The notes beneath the pieces are model-generated. The model was not told the DNA's origin, did no database searches, and was given only the letters and a program-made list of their open reading frames with translations. This document shows, piece after piece, positions 7,452-14,776 of a stretch of 24,415 bases of DNA. Source of the DNA: CAYMUR01 sp964393615 (GTDB lineage Bacteria; Planctomycetota; Planctomycetia; Pirellulales; Pirellulaceae). Numbering within the stretch: position 1 is the first letter of the stretch; each line of letters starts with the position of its first letter. A program made the position numbers and the translations under genes. The stretch covers positions 1-24,415 of the forward strand of contig CAYMUR010000078.1 of assembly GCA_964393615.1 (NCBI GenBank). The letters are read 5' to 3'.

Positions 7452-8012
7452 TTACGTTGATTGAGTGGTTGGTTCAAGGCCAAAATCTCGGATTGTGAAC
7501 AGACATTGGAAAGGAATATCATGCTCGGCAAACACGGCAGCACCTCCTTCTAACCGATCAACGACTCCGATCACGGAACAAACTTTCAACCCAAACTGCT
7601 CAGCATGCTGAATGGCTTTTAACGAACTTGCACCGGTGGTGACGACATCTTCGACGATCACGACACGATCTCCTTGTTTTACTGGCCCTTCAACAACTTG
7701 GCCTGTGCCGTGTGATTTTGCTTCTTTTCGTACAATGAACCCTCGCAACCGTTTTTCTCTGACGGCTGCTAACGTCATGACGGCTGCTGTAATAGGATCT
7801 GCGCCAATTGCCATCCCACCGATTGCGTCCGGCAGCTCATCTCCAAGCAAATCGAGAATACCTGCGGCAATCAACACGGACCCACGTGAGTCGAGCGTTA
7901 CTTTGCGACAATCGAGGTAGTAGTTGGAATGTTTACCCGAAGCAAGGGTAAAGCTTCCCAGTCGAAGTGCTTCGTTCTGGATCAGTTGTAGAAGTGTGTC
8001 ACGATCGTACAT
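7452..8012 (-). CDS. pyrE: Orotate phosphoribosyltransferase
   Basis: A 186-residue type I phosphoribosyltransferase of de novo pyrimidine synthesis, joining orotate and PRPP to give OMP. The PRPP-binding motif VVIVEDVVTTGASS is at res. 117-130. Also visible are LASGKHSNYYLDCRK (23-37), IGGMAIGADPITAAV (64-78), and the mobile loop FIVRKEAKSHGTGQVVEGP (92-110) carrying the catalytic Lys/His. The length is normal for short bacterial PyrE proteins. ATG 8012 has AGGGAGG six to seven bases upstream. The gene lies 78 bp after the L,D-transpeptidase-like gene on the same strand, with no other pyr gene in the window, so it is dispersed from the rest of the pathway as far as seen here. Confidence 0.95.
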   Translation of the reverse strand: MYDRDTLLQLIQNEALRLGSFTLASGKHSNYYLDCRKVTLDSRGSVLIAAGILDLLGDELPDAIGGMAIGADPITAAVMTLAAVREKRLRGFIVRKEAKSHGTGQVVEGPVKQGDRVVIVEDVVTTGASSLKAIQHAEQFGLKVCSVIGVVDRLEGGAAVFAEHDIPFQCLFTIRDFGLEPTTQST

Positions 8013-8090
8013 AGAGAACCTCCCTTGGCTGACACCTATAGCACATTAGTGGCAGTGAAGGAAGGTGGAGAACCAACAGGTTTTATGAAA

Positions 8091-9425
8091 CTACCGCTCG
8101 TAATACCCTAACGAAGAGGCTGCGCCAGAGCTCTGACGGCGCGGTGAATTGGATTTGATAATGACCCGTGAATTCACTGATAAAATTGCGTACAAGTCAA
8201 GAACGTCTTGCTCGTGCAACATGATGCAGCCAGGTGCAGGTTGCGTTCCGGCGGTTGCCGCTGTATGGATCACCAAATTGTCAGTCAACTGGATGATCAT
8301 CTTGCCATAAGGATTGGTGGGGTCACTTGCCGATAGAAGCTGGCCATCTGATCCGACAAAATCCAATCCATTCAGCGTTTTGCTAAGGACCTCCTGTTCA
8401 CCAGGGTCAGGAAACGGATTTTGGCCTAACTGAATATTGAACCGCCCTCCATATAATCGCCCGAGAAACACTGTCAATGTGCGACCATCCAAATCGATTT
8501 TGCTGTGAAAAGGTCCGTGGACTATCTTTAATTCTTGACCTGGTATCAGCGCCGAGGGTTGCGTGATGCCGTTTACATTGGCCAAAAACTGCCAGGGAAC
8601 TTGGAAATGCTGGGCAATGCTTTCCAACGTTTCGCCCGTGCGGACCTGATACGAGGGATGCATGGAATGTTCTCTAGAATAGATAACAGAACCAGCCAAT
8701 TGATCGAGTCGTTGCAACAGTCTGACGGTTTGTTCTTCTGACAGTTCTGGACTTTCATACCATGTTGACAGGCTGAACAATGCATCCGTGAGTTTACCTG
8801 TCGCCAATTGGCTTTCTGCAGCTTGCCAATCTTCCTCGAAGGCACCGGCCAGTATGGCTTTTTCAGTGACAGGTTTGGTTTCCTGACTCGGTGCGTCACG
8901 CGTGGACGCTACAGGTTCCGAACTGACCGTTTCCAAGGAGTTCTCTTGGAATGGTACGACGGCGGCAATGTCCGAGGATGTTGTGGGAATATCCGCCGGA
9001 ATCGGATCCGTGGAAATTGGTGGAGCGTTTGACAATGGCGAGGCTGATATGGCAGGAGCCTGTACCGTTTCTGATGCTAAAATGGCTGCCGTCTCCGGTA
9101 CCGGGTTCGTGTCGGCGGGTGTCACGGGGTTGGTCGGTGTAATCGCTGCTGTCGGACCAGAGGATTTGATGTTTTGTTCCTGCTGCAGTTGTACGACTGG
9201 AAGCGGGTTTGTCGTGGACTCTGATTCTATGGCAATTTCTGTCTCGTCAGCGGCTTGATCCGTGTGGTCCAGTGACGATCCAATTTCAAGCTGGGCTTGC
9301 GACCAGTCTGATTCAAGAGAGGCATTACTACCAGGCATGGGTGGTGGTTTGACCATCATCACGTAGGCGCCGTAACCAGCAGCTAACATCACAGCAACGA
9401 CGAATCCCGATTTGAGCGTGTTCAC
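8091..9425 (-). CDS. Membrane-anchored LysM protein with divergent L,D-transpeptidase (YkuD-like) domain
   Basis: A 444-residue envelope protein. One N-terminal transmembrane segment (res. 7-24) is followed by a Pro/Thr/Ala/Glu-rich linker (26-190), a helical segment (191-245), a LysM motif for glycan binding (YQVRTGETLESIAQHF ... LIPGQELKIV, 259-302), and a C-terminal YkuD-like domain (307-425). The domain keeps the nucleophile context PGCIML (Cys400) and an upstream His387 in LVIHTAATAG. However, the usual Ser/Thr three residues before Cys and the Arg two after it are replaced by Ala and Met. GTG 9425 is the start, with GAGGAGG about seven bases upstream. Role is probably peptidoglycan crosslinking or attachment; activity is uncertain given the altered motif. 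It sits between rarA and pyrE on the same strand. Confidence 0.8.
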   Translation of the reverse strand: MNTLKSGFVVAVMLAAGYGAYVMMVKPPPMPGSNASLESDWSQAQLEIGSSLDHTDQAADETEIAIESESTTNPLPVVQLQQEQNIKSSGPTAAITPTNPVTPADTNPVPETAAILASETVQAPAISASPLSNAPPISTDPIPADIPTTSSDIAAVVPFQENSLETVSSEPVASTRDAPSQETKPVTEKAILAGAFEEDWQAAESQLATGKLTDALFSLSTWYESPELSEEQTVRLLQRLDQLAGSVIYSREHSMHPSYQVRTGETLESIAQHFQVPWQFLANVNGITQPSALIPGQELKIVHGPFHSKIDLDGRTLTVFLGRLYGGRFNIQLGQNPFPDPGEQEVLSKTLNGLDFVGSDGQLLSASDPTNPYGKMIIQLTDNLVIHTAATAGTQPAPGCIMLHEQDVLDLYAILSVNSRVIIKSNSPRRQSSGAASSLGYYER

Positions 9426-9474
9426 AATCGTCCTCCTCGTCGATGAAACGACCTGAAAATGGATTAAGTGTTCG

Positions 9475-9562
9475 GCCCCACGATAGCGACCGAAGGGGCA
9501 TTCACTGGAAACAGCACTCCAGTCGGCAGATCGTAAAAGATCTAATGATTTGATGCTAGATC
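9475..9562 (-). promoter_or_regulatory. Cluster of three inverted repeats upstream of the L,D-transpeptidase-like gene
   Basis: Three successive inverted repeats lie within 90 bp: GCCCC/GGGGC (9475-9479 and 9495-9499), ACTGGA/TCCAGT (9504-9509 and 9518-9523) and GATCTA/TAGATC (9539-9544 and 9557-9562), all perfect. They are 50-137 bp upstream of the GTG start. They could form a structured 5' leader, protein sites, or the end of the rarA transcript. The rest of the 9426-9676 spacer shows nothing else. Confidence 0.4.
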
Positions 9563-9676
9563 AAGAAATGCAGGTAAAATACCCATGCCGAAGCTATCCC
9601 CCATGGACCAAAGTTTATCGCCAGTCAGACGGAGTTGATATAACAAGCTACCATTGATGGCTAGGTAACGAACCTG

Positions 9677-10999
9677 TCATGGTGAAGGTGTTTTTCGTAA
9701 GGTGGCCCGAATTTCCGTGAGACGTTGCGCCAACTCGGCTTCGAACCCGCGCAGGACAGGGCGATAATATTCGCGATCAATGCCCAGGTACTCTTGCGGC
9801 ACAATGCCTTCATCGCTGTCATGCGCGTACTGATAACCTGTCCCATGATCCAAACGTTTAGCACCCTGGTAGTGCCCGTCGCGCAAGTGCCTTGGAACCG
9901 GTACCAGGCGGCCCTCGCGTACGTCCTGCTGCGCTTCGTGGATGGCGACTGTCGCCGCATTGGATTTCGGAGCGCATGCCAGATAGGTCGTGGCCTGTGC
10001 CAGTGTCAACTGACACTCGGGCAAGCCGACAAATTCACAAGCATGCATTGCTGCCACGGCTAATGGCAAGGCCTGTGGATCAGCGTTACCAATGTCTTCG
10101 CTCGCAAGGATCACCAAACGCCGTGTGAGAAAGCGAATATCTTCGCCACCGTCAAGCATGCGTGCCAACCAATACAACGCGGCATCCGGATCACTGCCGC
10201 GAATGCTTTTAATCAAGGCACTGGCAGAATCGTAATGGGCATCCCCGCTAGCGTCGTAGTCCATCGACTTCCGCTGGACGGATTCTTCGGCAAGTTGGAG
10301 TGAAAATACGAAAGGTTGCTCGTTACTGGAAAGAACACCAATTTCCAATGCACTTAGTGCACGTCGTGCGTCACCGTCACAGACCTGTGCCAAAAAATTC
10401 AGGGCATCTTCGTGGATGGTGACCTGGAAACGACCCAAGCCACGCTCTTCATCCGTTAATGCGCGACGGATCAATTTTTTGATTTGTTCTGGCTCCAGCG
10501 GCTCAAATTGAAAAACACGACTCCGACTGATCAATGCACTGTTGACCGCAAAAAAAGGATTGGAAGTGGTAGCTCCCACAAGAATGACCACACCATTCTC
10601 AACGTCTGGTAGTAGAATATCCTGTTGCGCTCGATTAAAACGGTGGATCTCATCGACAAACAGGAGTGTTTTCTGTCCTCCCGTTGCCAATTCGTCGCGG
10701 GCACTGTCAAGGACTTCTCGTAACTGCTTGACGCCACTGGTGACCGCACTCAGTTGTCGAAACTTACTTTTTGTTTCGCTGGCTAATAGTTGAGCTAACG
10801 TTGTTTTTCCTGTGCCGGGTGGCCCATAGAAAATCACCGATCCCAGTCGGTTGGCTTGCAGTAGTCGATGCAGCAGTTTTCCGTCACCCAGGAAGTGTTC
10901 CTGACCGACAAATTCAGCCAATGTTCTGGGTCGCATCCGTGCTGCCAATGGTTTCGCACGTTCCAATTGAGCAGTTTCGGATGCTTCGAATAAGGACAT
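9677..10999 (-). CDS. rarA: Replication-associated recombination protein A (AAA+ ATPase, RarA/MgsA)
   Basis: A 440-residue AAA+ ATPase of the clamp-loader-related RarA/Mgs1/WRNIP1 family, acting at stalled replication forks. Seen: PLAARMRPRTLAEFVGQEHFLG (res. 17-38), Walker A GPPGTGKT (59-66), Walker B LLFVDEIHRFNRAQQD (112-127), sensor region VGATTSNPFFAVNSALISRSRVF, the helical lid with CDGDARRALSALE, and the C-terminal tetramerisation region with LVILASEDIGNADPQAL and HGTGYQYAHDSDEG. Full family length. ATG 10999 is preceded by AGGAAG. There is a spacer of about 250 bp to the next gene on the strand, so it is probably transcribed on its own from the long noncoding region upstream. Confidence 0.95.
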   Translation of the reverse strand: MSLFEASETAQLERAKPLAARMRPRTLAEFVGQEHFLGDGKLLHRLLQANRLGSVIFYGPPGTGKTTLAQLLASETKSKFRQLSAVTSGVKQLREVLDSARDELATGGQKTLLFVDEIHRFNRAQQDILLPDVENGVVILVGATTSNPFFAVNSALISRSRVFQFEPLEPEQIKKLIRRALTDEERGLGRFQVTIHEDALNFLAQVCDGDARRALSALEIGVLSSNEQPFVFSLQLAEESVQRKSMDYDASGDAHYDSASALIKSIRGSDPDAALYWLARMLDGGEDIRFLTRRLVILASEDIGNADPQALPLAVAAMHACEFVGLPECQLTLAQATTYLACAPKSNAATVAIHEAQQDVREGRLVPVPRHLRDGHYQGAKRLDHGTGYQYAHDSDEGIVPQEYLGIDREYYRPVLRGFEAELAQRLTEIRATLRKTPSP

Positions 11000-11641
11000 G
11001 ATATTACTTCCTGAATTTAGACTTCTGTGCGTATTGTTACCGAATATGCATGCATTACCATGGAATACGATTCATTGGGAATGATGGTCATGATTGCAGG
11101 TTGGTTTTTGTAGATGAGTCAGGTCACAGCCTGCAGTAATGCTTATCTCAGCGTTTGTTGTGCGCTCGATTATATACCAGGTAGTCAGGTCGCTAAACTC
11201 CTGGGGGACCGAAAAGCTGTGGTGCTTTGAGGGAGAGGGTCGCAGCTGTATCGCTGAGAACCAGTCAGCACAGCAAAGGGGGCATGTAAATGGCCTTGTC
11301 AGGACGTTTCGTTTCGTTCCTGATGCGACGAGCTTCGGGTGTGAAATAGGTTAAAAATCTTGCATTTTGAAAATCACACCGAACGACGGGTGGTTAGTAA
11401 AAATGATGCTGGTTTTAGTTGCTCTGCAAATGTCGTCGGGCTGATTCAAGCTAGCACCTGTCCCGTACCGACAAAAGGTGAGGGTCACTGCCCAGGCAAC
11501 ATGCTATCGTCCGTGTTGGGTCGAGGTTGAAATAGCTCGCCGATTCTGACTGTAATCAGTACACTACCTGCAGAAACTCATTGACTTGATCTATCACTTG
11601 TCGTGCTTGGTTTTCGGTTTGGTAAAGTATTTTGGTGAAGT
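11000..11641. other. Noncoding spacer between rarA and the CPBP protease gene
   Basis: About 640 bp separating divergent genes. No frame has family resemblance or a convincing ribosome site. I compared it by eye with signature motifs of RNase P, SRP, 6S and tmRNA and saw none. It must contain both divergent promoters, but no clear -35/-10 pair stands out. GGTGAAG just before 11642 serves the CPBP start. Confidence 0.5.
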
Positions 11642-12430
11642 ATGAAGTCAAGAAAATCCGCTGACAAATATTTCGGCCAGTCGCCCTATTTTGATTACTT
11701 CGTGGAATCCCGTCGGCCCGTCGTCAGTCTGGCTTTTGTGGCGCCGATGCTGTTGGTCTATGAAATGGGGATGTTGGCATTTGGTCCCCAGGCGATGCGC
11801 AACGGAGCAGATATTTGGCTGCGGCTGTTTCTCGACGGGATTGGTTTTGGCCAGTACTTTGTGCTACCGATCCTGACAGTGTTTACGCTACTCGGCTGGC
11901 ACCATATAACGCGCGAACCTTGGCTATTTTCCCCCCGAGTTGTACCGGGCATGTTGCTGGAATCACTAGGGTTCAGCGTGGTCTTGTTGATATTTGTCCA
12001 GTTTCAGGGAAAACTAATGGACATGTCGGGCATAGCGCTGGCAATGTCAGAAGAAGCTGGGGTAACAAATCACCCAACGACCCGCTTAATTGGCTATTTT
12101 GGTGCGGGTATCTATGAGGAATTACTGTTTCGCTTGCTCCTGTTACCGCTGAGCACCAGGATAGCGCGTGCCCTGGGTGTCACACCCCGGACAAGTCTGC
12201 TAGCAGGCATTTTAGTGACAAGCCTGCTTTTTTCAGCAGCGCACTACCGTGTATTCACATCGGTTGGTGAAGTGTTTGATTGGTTTAGCTTTAGTTTCCG
12301 CTTTTTGGCCGGTGTTTTTTTTGCCATATTGTTTACGTTTCGCGGGTTTGGAATCACTGTCGGAGCACACACGTTGTACGATATTTTGGCAGCATCCATT
12401 TACACTTTGTCGTTACGGTTAGCGGTGTGA
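11642..12430 (+). CDS. CPBP family intramembrane metalloprotease
   Basis: A 262-residue integral membrane protein of the CAAX-protease / bacteriocin-processing (CPBP, ABI) family. Hydrophobic segments fall at about 26-46, 68-86, 101-121, 185-200 and 218-250. The active-site motifs are present in order: Tyr-Glu-Glu-x3-Arg as YEELLFRLLLLP (Glu159, Glu160, Arg164), His201 in LLFSAAHYRV, and HTLYD (His243, Asp247). Substrates of such proteins in this kind of bacterium are unknown. The glutamate pair and both histidines are intact, so an active enzyme is expected. ATG 11642 has GGTGAAG upstream. It is followed at once by a 19-bp tandem duplication and then a separate promoter, so the next gene is probably an independent unit. 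Confidence 0.85.
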   Translation: MKSRKSADKYFGQSPYFDYFVESRRPVVSLAFVAPMLLVYEMGMLAFGPQAMRNGADIWLRLFLDGIGFGQYFVLPILTVFTLLGWHHITREPWLFSPRVVPGMLLESLGFSVVLLIFVQFQGKLMDMSGIALAMSEEAGVTNHPTTRLIGYFGAGIYEELLFRLLLLPLSTRIARALGVTPRTSLLAGILVTSLLFSAAHYRVFTSVGEVFDWFSFSFRFLAGVFFAILFTFRGFGITVGAHTLYDILAASIYTLSLRLAV

Positions 12431-12433
12431 TCC

Positions 12434-12471
12434 GGCAGTGATTCGCCAACAAGGCAGTGATTCGCCAACAA
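12434..12471. repeat. Perfect 19-bp tandem duplication after the CPBP gene
   Basis: Two identical adjacent copies of ggcagtgattcgccaacaa (12434-12452 and 12453-12471), beginning three bases after the CPBP stop. Each copy begins with GGC and contains GCC, allowing only a short stem, so it is not an obvious terminator. Confidence 0.9.
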
Positions 12472-12550
12472 GAAAAATAGGAAATGAGAACAGGCCCATT
12501 TCATTTGTCAATAGCATTTTCAGCAAACCTTGCTGCCTGTGAAAACCTGT

Positions 12551-12579
12551 TTGTATGTATGGACAGGTCTGTTTATAAT
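12551..12579 (+). promoter_or_regulatory. Probable sigma-70-like promoter for the DUF2617-like gene
   Basis: TTGTAT (12551-12556), a 17-bp spacer, and a consensus TATAAT (12574-12579). The expected transcription start, near 12586, lies downstream of the ATG at 12578. That argues against this ATG as the gene's start and favours the TTG at 12683. Confidence 0.5.
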
Positions 12580-12682
12580 GAACCTTTCCGTCAACGGCAG
12601 TTTCCATCGGAATGACTGGAACAGCCCAAGAGTCACTGCCAATCATCTGGGAAATTGCTCGATTACTACGAGGGATAACATT

Positions 12683-13243
12683 TTGCTTTCTGTTCGGCCG
12701 AAAATTGCGGAATTGACTTTTCAGCTCTACGGGAGAGCATTGCATCCCGAGTTGTTTGAGACACACCAGACACGCGCCGTGGAACGTAATGGATATCAGG
12801 CAAAAATTGACATTACCAGTGCGGGACATGTTATCAACTGGCGCTATGACGGTATTACGTTGACCGAGGTAGCTGCCGCAGCCAACCATCCATTACCCAA
12901 AAAACGTCGCTTAATGGGACATCACCTGCAAGGCGAATGCCGTGACTATTTGGAATGTCGGGGTGGAGCGACCTACCAAGTCGATTTTCAATTAGAGCCC
13001 TTAGATCCTGAAATATTCTGGTCATTTCAACAGGATCTTGTATGTAACAGCGAACGCCAGGGGATGTTGCACACGTTCGATTCAAGTGGCAGATTGGCTT
13101 TAGGTGCCATCAGCTACATCAACGTGCAGACCCGTGAACGTAGTATGATGATCCAGGCGTTTCATACTTTTCCAGATGATCATGCGATTGTCAAAACGCA
13201 GTCGGTTTTTGAGCTTCCCCGGAAAAAAAATGAGAACACGTAA
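12683..13243 (+). CDS. DUF2617 family protein of unknown function
   Basis: A 186-residue cytosolic-looking protein that I match to DUF2617 from its opening LSVRPKIAELTFQLYGRALHPELFE. No catalytic motif is recognised. Later segments include ITSAGHVINWRYDGITLTEV, a basic KKRRL stretch, and beta-rich YQVDFQLEPLDPEIFWSFQQDL. Start choice: the frame is open from 12530, with an ATG at 12578. However, TTG 12683 has GAGGG eight bases upstream, places the conserved LSVRPK at the N-terminus, and lies about 97 nt after the start site predicted from the TTGTAT/TATAAT promoter. The extra upstream residues show no conserved look. A perfect hairpin follows the stop, so it appears to be a single-gene transcript. 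Function not known. Confidence 0.65.
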   Translation: MLSVRPKIAELTFQLYGRALHPELFETHQTRAVERNGYQAKIDITSAGHVINWRYDGITLTEVAAAANHPLPKKRRLMGHHLQGECRDYLECRGGATYQVDFQLEPLDPEIFWSFQQDLVCNSERQGMLHTFDSSGRLALGAISYINVQTRERSMMIQAFHTFPDDHAIVKTQSVFELPRKKNENT

Positions 13244-13253
13244 TGGCTGTGGG

Positions 13254-13275
13254 TTGTCACCTCGGCAGGTGACGA
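13254..13275 (+). terminator. Stem-loop after the DUF2617-like gene
   Basis: GTCACCT-CGGC-AGGTGAC forms a perfect 7-bp stem (9 bp with flanking G-U and T-A pairs) with a tetraloop, starting 10 nt after the stop codon. There is no strong T-tract, so it is a weak intrinsic terminator or a 3'-end stabiliser. Confidence 0.5.
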
Positions 13276-13306
13276 GCCAATTCTCGTAGTGGATTTTAGA
13301 AAACCC

Positions 13307-13370
13307 AGTCCACCCTGTTCTCAGTCCACCCTGTTCTCAGTCCACCCTGTTCTCAGTCCACCCTGTCCTC
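13307..13370. repeat. Tandem array of four 16-bp repeats in a convergent spacer
   Basis: Four contiguous copies of agtccaccctgttctc (13307-13322, 13323-13338, 13339-13354, 13355-13370). The first three are identical and the fourth has a single T-to-C change. The array lies between the 3' ends of two convergent genes, 11 bp from the hydrolase stop. There are no spacers, so it is not a CRISPR. Confidence 0.95.
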
Positions 13371-13381
13371 AGTTCCAATGA

Positions 13382-14215
13382 TCAACTATCCAATAGCGGA
13401 TTTAAAAATCCGAAAATTGCTTTGTTCACTGCATCCGGATTCTCCAAGGGTGGCAAGTGTCCTGAACGATCTACCAATTTCAAAGTTGCCAAGGGTAGCG
13501 AGTTGGCCATGTCCTGCATTTCGGCAGGTGGAGAAATCATATCGTGCACGCCTACCAACAGCAGCACAGGAACATCGACAGAAGTCAGCATCTGTGTGAC
13601 GTCTTCTCGTTGTGCCATGCCGCGTTGTGCTGCTGCAATGCCCTCCGCAGGTGAAGCCAAAATAACGTTTCGTGTTTTCTCAATGATGTCAGCACGATGT
13701 CGAAAGCTATCCTTGGAAAATAGCTTGGGAAACATCGCCTCAGGAACAAAGCCAGGGCCTTCTGCGCAAACACGAGCGGCCATCAGTAGTCGTCCTCGAG
13801 CCACTTGTGCGGTATCTTTTGCAGTGCGGGTGTCACACATAATCATTCGCGACACACGCTGACGATATCGCCGAAAAAATTCCCAACCGATATAGCCCCC
13901 CATCGATAAGCCGCAATAGGTGATGGCTGAAGAGACTTTTAATGCGTCGAGTACATTCGCGAGGTCATCTGCAAAACGCGACATGGTCACGGTGCCCTGT
14001 GTGACGTCACTCTTGCCAAATCCGCGCAAGTCAGGAGCAATGACTCGGTATCTTGTGGATAAAGCGTCGATTTGAAAGCGCCACATTGAATGGTCAAGCG
14101 GAAAACCGTGGACAAGCAGTAATGGATCTCCCTTTCCTTGATCGAGTACTGCCAGCCGAATATTGTCAACCGATAGAATGGTGTTGGTCATGGTAGCTGT
14201 TTGGCTGGTTACCAT
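13382..14215 (-). CDS. Alpha/beta hydrolase
   Basis: A 277-residue single-domain alpha/beta-hydrolase of the 3-oxoadipate enol-lactonase/esterase type. Seen: oxyanion region LLLVHGFPLDHSMW (res. 32-45), VIAPDLRGFGKSD (58-70), nucleophile elbow CGLSMGGY (Ser104), acid LLVGVHDMISPP (Asp225) and catalytic His253 in RSGHLPPLENP. The triad is intact, but the substrate cannot be read from sequence; the fold also serves lactonases, esterases and haloperoxidase-like enzymes. The start is uncertain: ATG 14215 or ATG 14191 (MTNTILSVDN), neither with a clear ribosome site. The gene is 125 bp downstream of the DUF2752 gene on the same strand; co-transcription is possible but not shown. Confidence 0.88.
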   Translation of the reverse strand: MVTSQTATMTNTILSVDNIRLAVLDQGKGDPLLLVHGFPLDHSMWRFQIDALSTRYRVIAPDLRGFGKSDVTQGTVTMSRFADDLANVLDALKVSSAITYCGLSMGGYIGWEFFRRYRQRVSRMIMCDTRTAKDTAQVARGRLLMAARVCAEGPGFVPEAMFPKLFSKDSFRHRADIIEKTRNVILASPAEGIAAAQRGMAQREDVTQMLTSVDVPVLLLVGVHDMISPPAEMQDMANSLPLATLKLVDRSGHLPPLENPDAVNKAIFGFLNPLLDS

Positions 14216-14340
14216 AGAATAAAGGTGATCCTGCGGAGGACCTGTGATCCTTGGCTGTATCTGAAAACGATTTCTATTTCAGCAGAAGATGAGATTTTCA
14301 GCCATGGCAATGGCCTTTTCTCCTGGCTTTTGTTGGTTTC

Positions 14341-14742
14341 TTAGGCAGAGATGGCGGAAATGATCCATTGGACGAGCAAAGCGATGGGTAACAGCCACAA
14401 CAGAGGGTAGTAGCGAGATGCATCCCAGCGAGGCTGACCGTGAAAGGAACGCCACAGCTGTCGGGTGCGATAAGGAATCTGGATCCAAACCGTGACAAAT
14501 AGGAGACTAGTTGCCGGATTGACTCGGCAGGCGGCGGCGAGATTCCCATGCATCAAATGAATGAATCCCCTCGTTAAACCGCAACTGGGACAAGGAACGT
14601 TGGTAACATAGCGAAACATGCATGTTCCAGGAAGTTTCAAGTTCCAAATTGGTACGAACACATGTTCAGTCGTATCGACTTCGAGTACGGCTGCCAAAAA
14701 CAAGACGCCCATACTTCCCGCTAAGATGATCCAGTCAAGCAT
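14341..14742 (-). CDS. DUF2752 membrane protein
   Basis: A 133-residue small membrane protein with the DUF2752 signature CPSCGLTRGFIHLMHGN, that is CPxCGxTR followed by a helix. Hydrophobic segments: one at the N-terminus (LDWIILAGSMGVLFLAAVL), one in the middle (ATSLLFVTVWIQI), and one at the C-terminus (YPLLWLLPIALLVQWII). Function is unknown; the Cys pair suggests a metal or redox site, by inference. The frame extends upstream: GTG 14787 would overlap the preceding TPR gene by 11 nt and TTG 14826 by 50 nt. ATG 14742 was chosen because it places the membrane helix at the N-terminus, but no start has a good ribosome site. It is probably translated with the TPR gene. Confidence 0.75.
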   Translation of the reverse strand: MLDWIILAGSMGVLFLAAVLEVDTTEHVFVPIWNLKLPGTCMFRYVTNVPCPSCGLTRGFIHLMHGNLAAACRVNPATSLLFVTVWIQIPYRTRQLWRSFHGQPRWDASRYYPLLWLLPIALLVQWIISAISA

Positions 14743-14776
14743 GGGTCGGAAAGCTGGTGTGGAACTTGGTTCGAAA

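Noticed and set aside
8902..9258. 118-codon plus-strand open frame
   Set aside because: It is antisense to the low-complexity linker of the L,D-transpeptidase-like gene and has a composition explained by it.
11139..11354. 71-codon open frame in the long noncoding spacer
   Set aside because: No ribosome site and no protein-like pattern.
11000..11641. Structural RNA gene (RNase P, SRP, tmRNA, 6S)
   Set aside because: None of the signature motifs of these RNAs was found by eye.
13307..13370. CRISPR array
   Set aside because: The 16-bp units are contiguous with no spacers and no cas genes are nearby.
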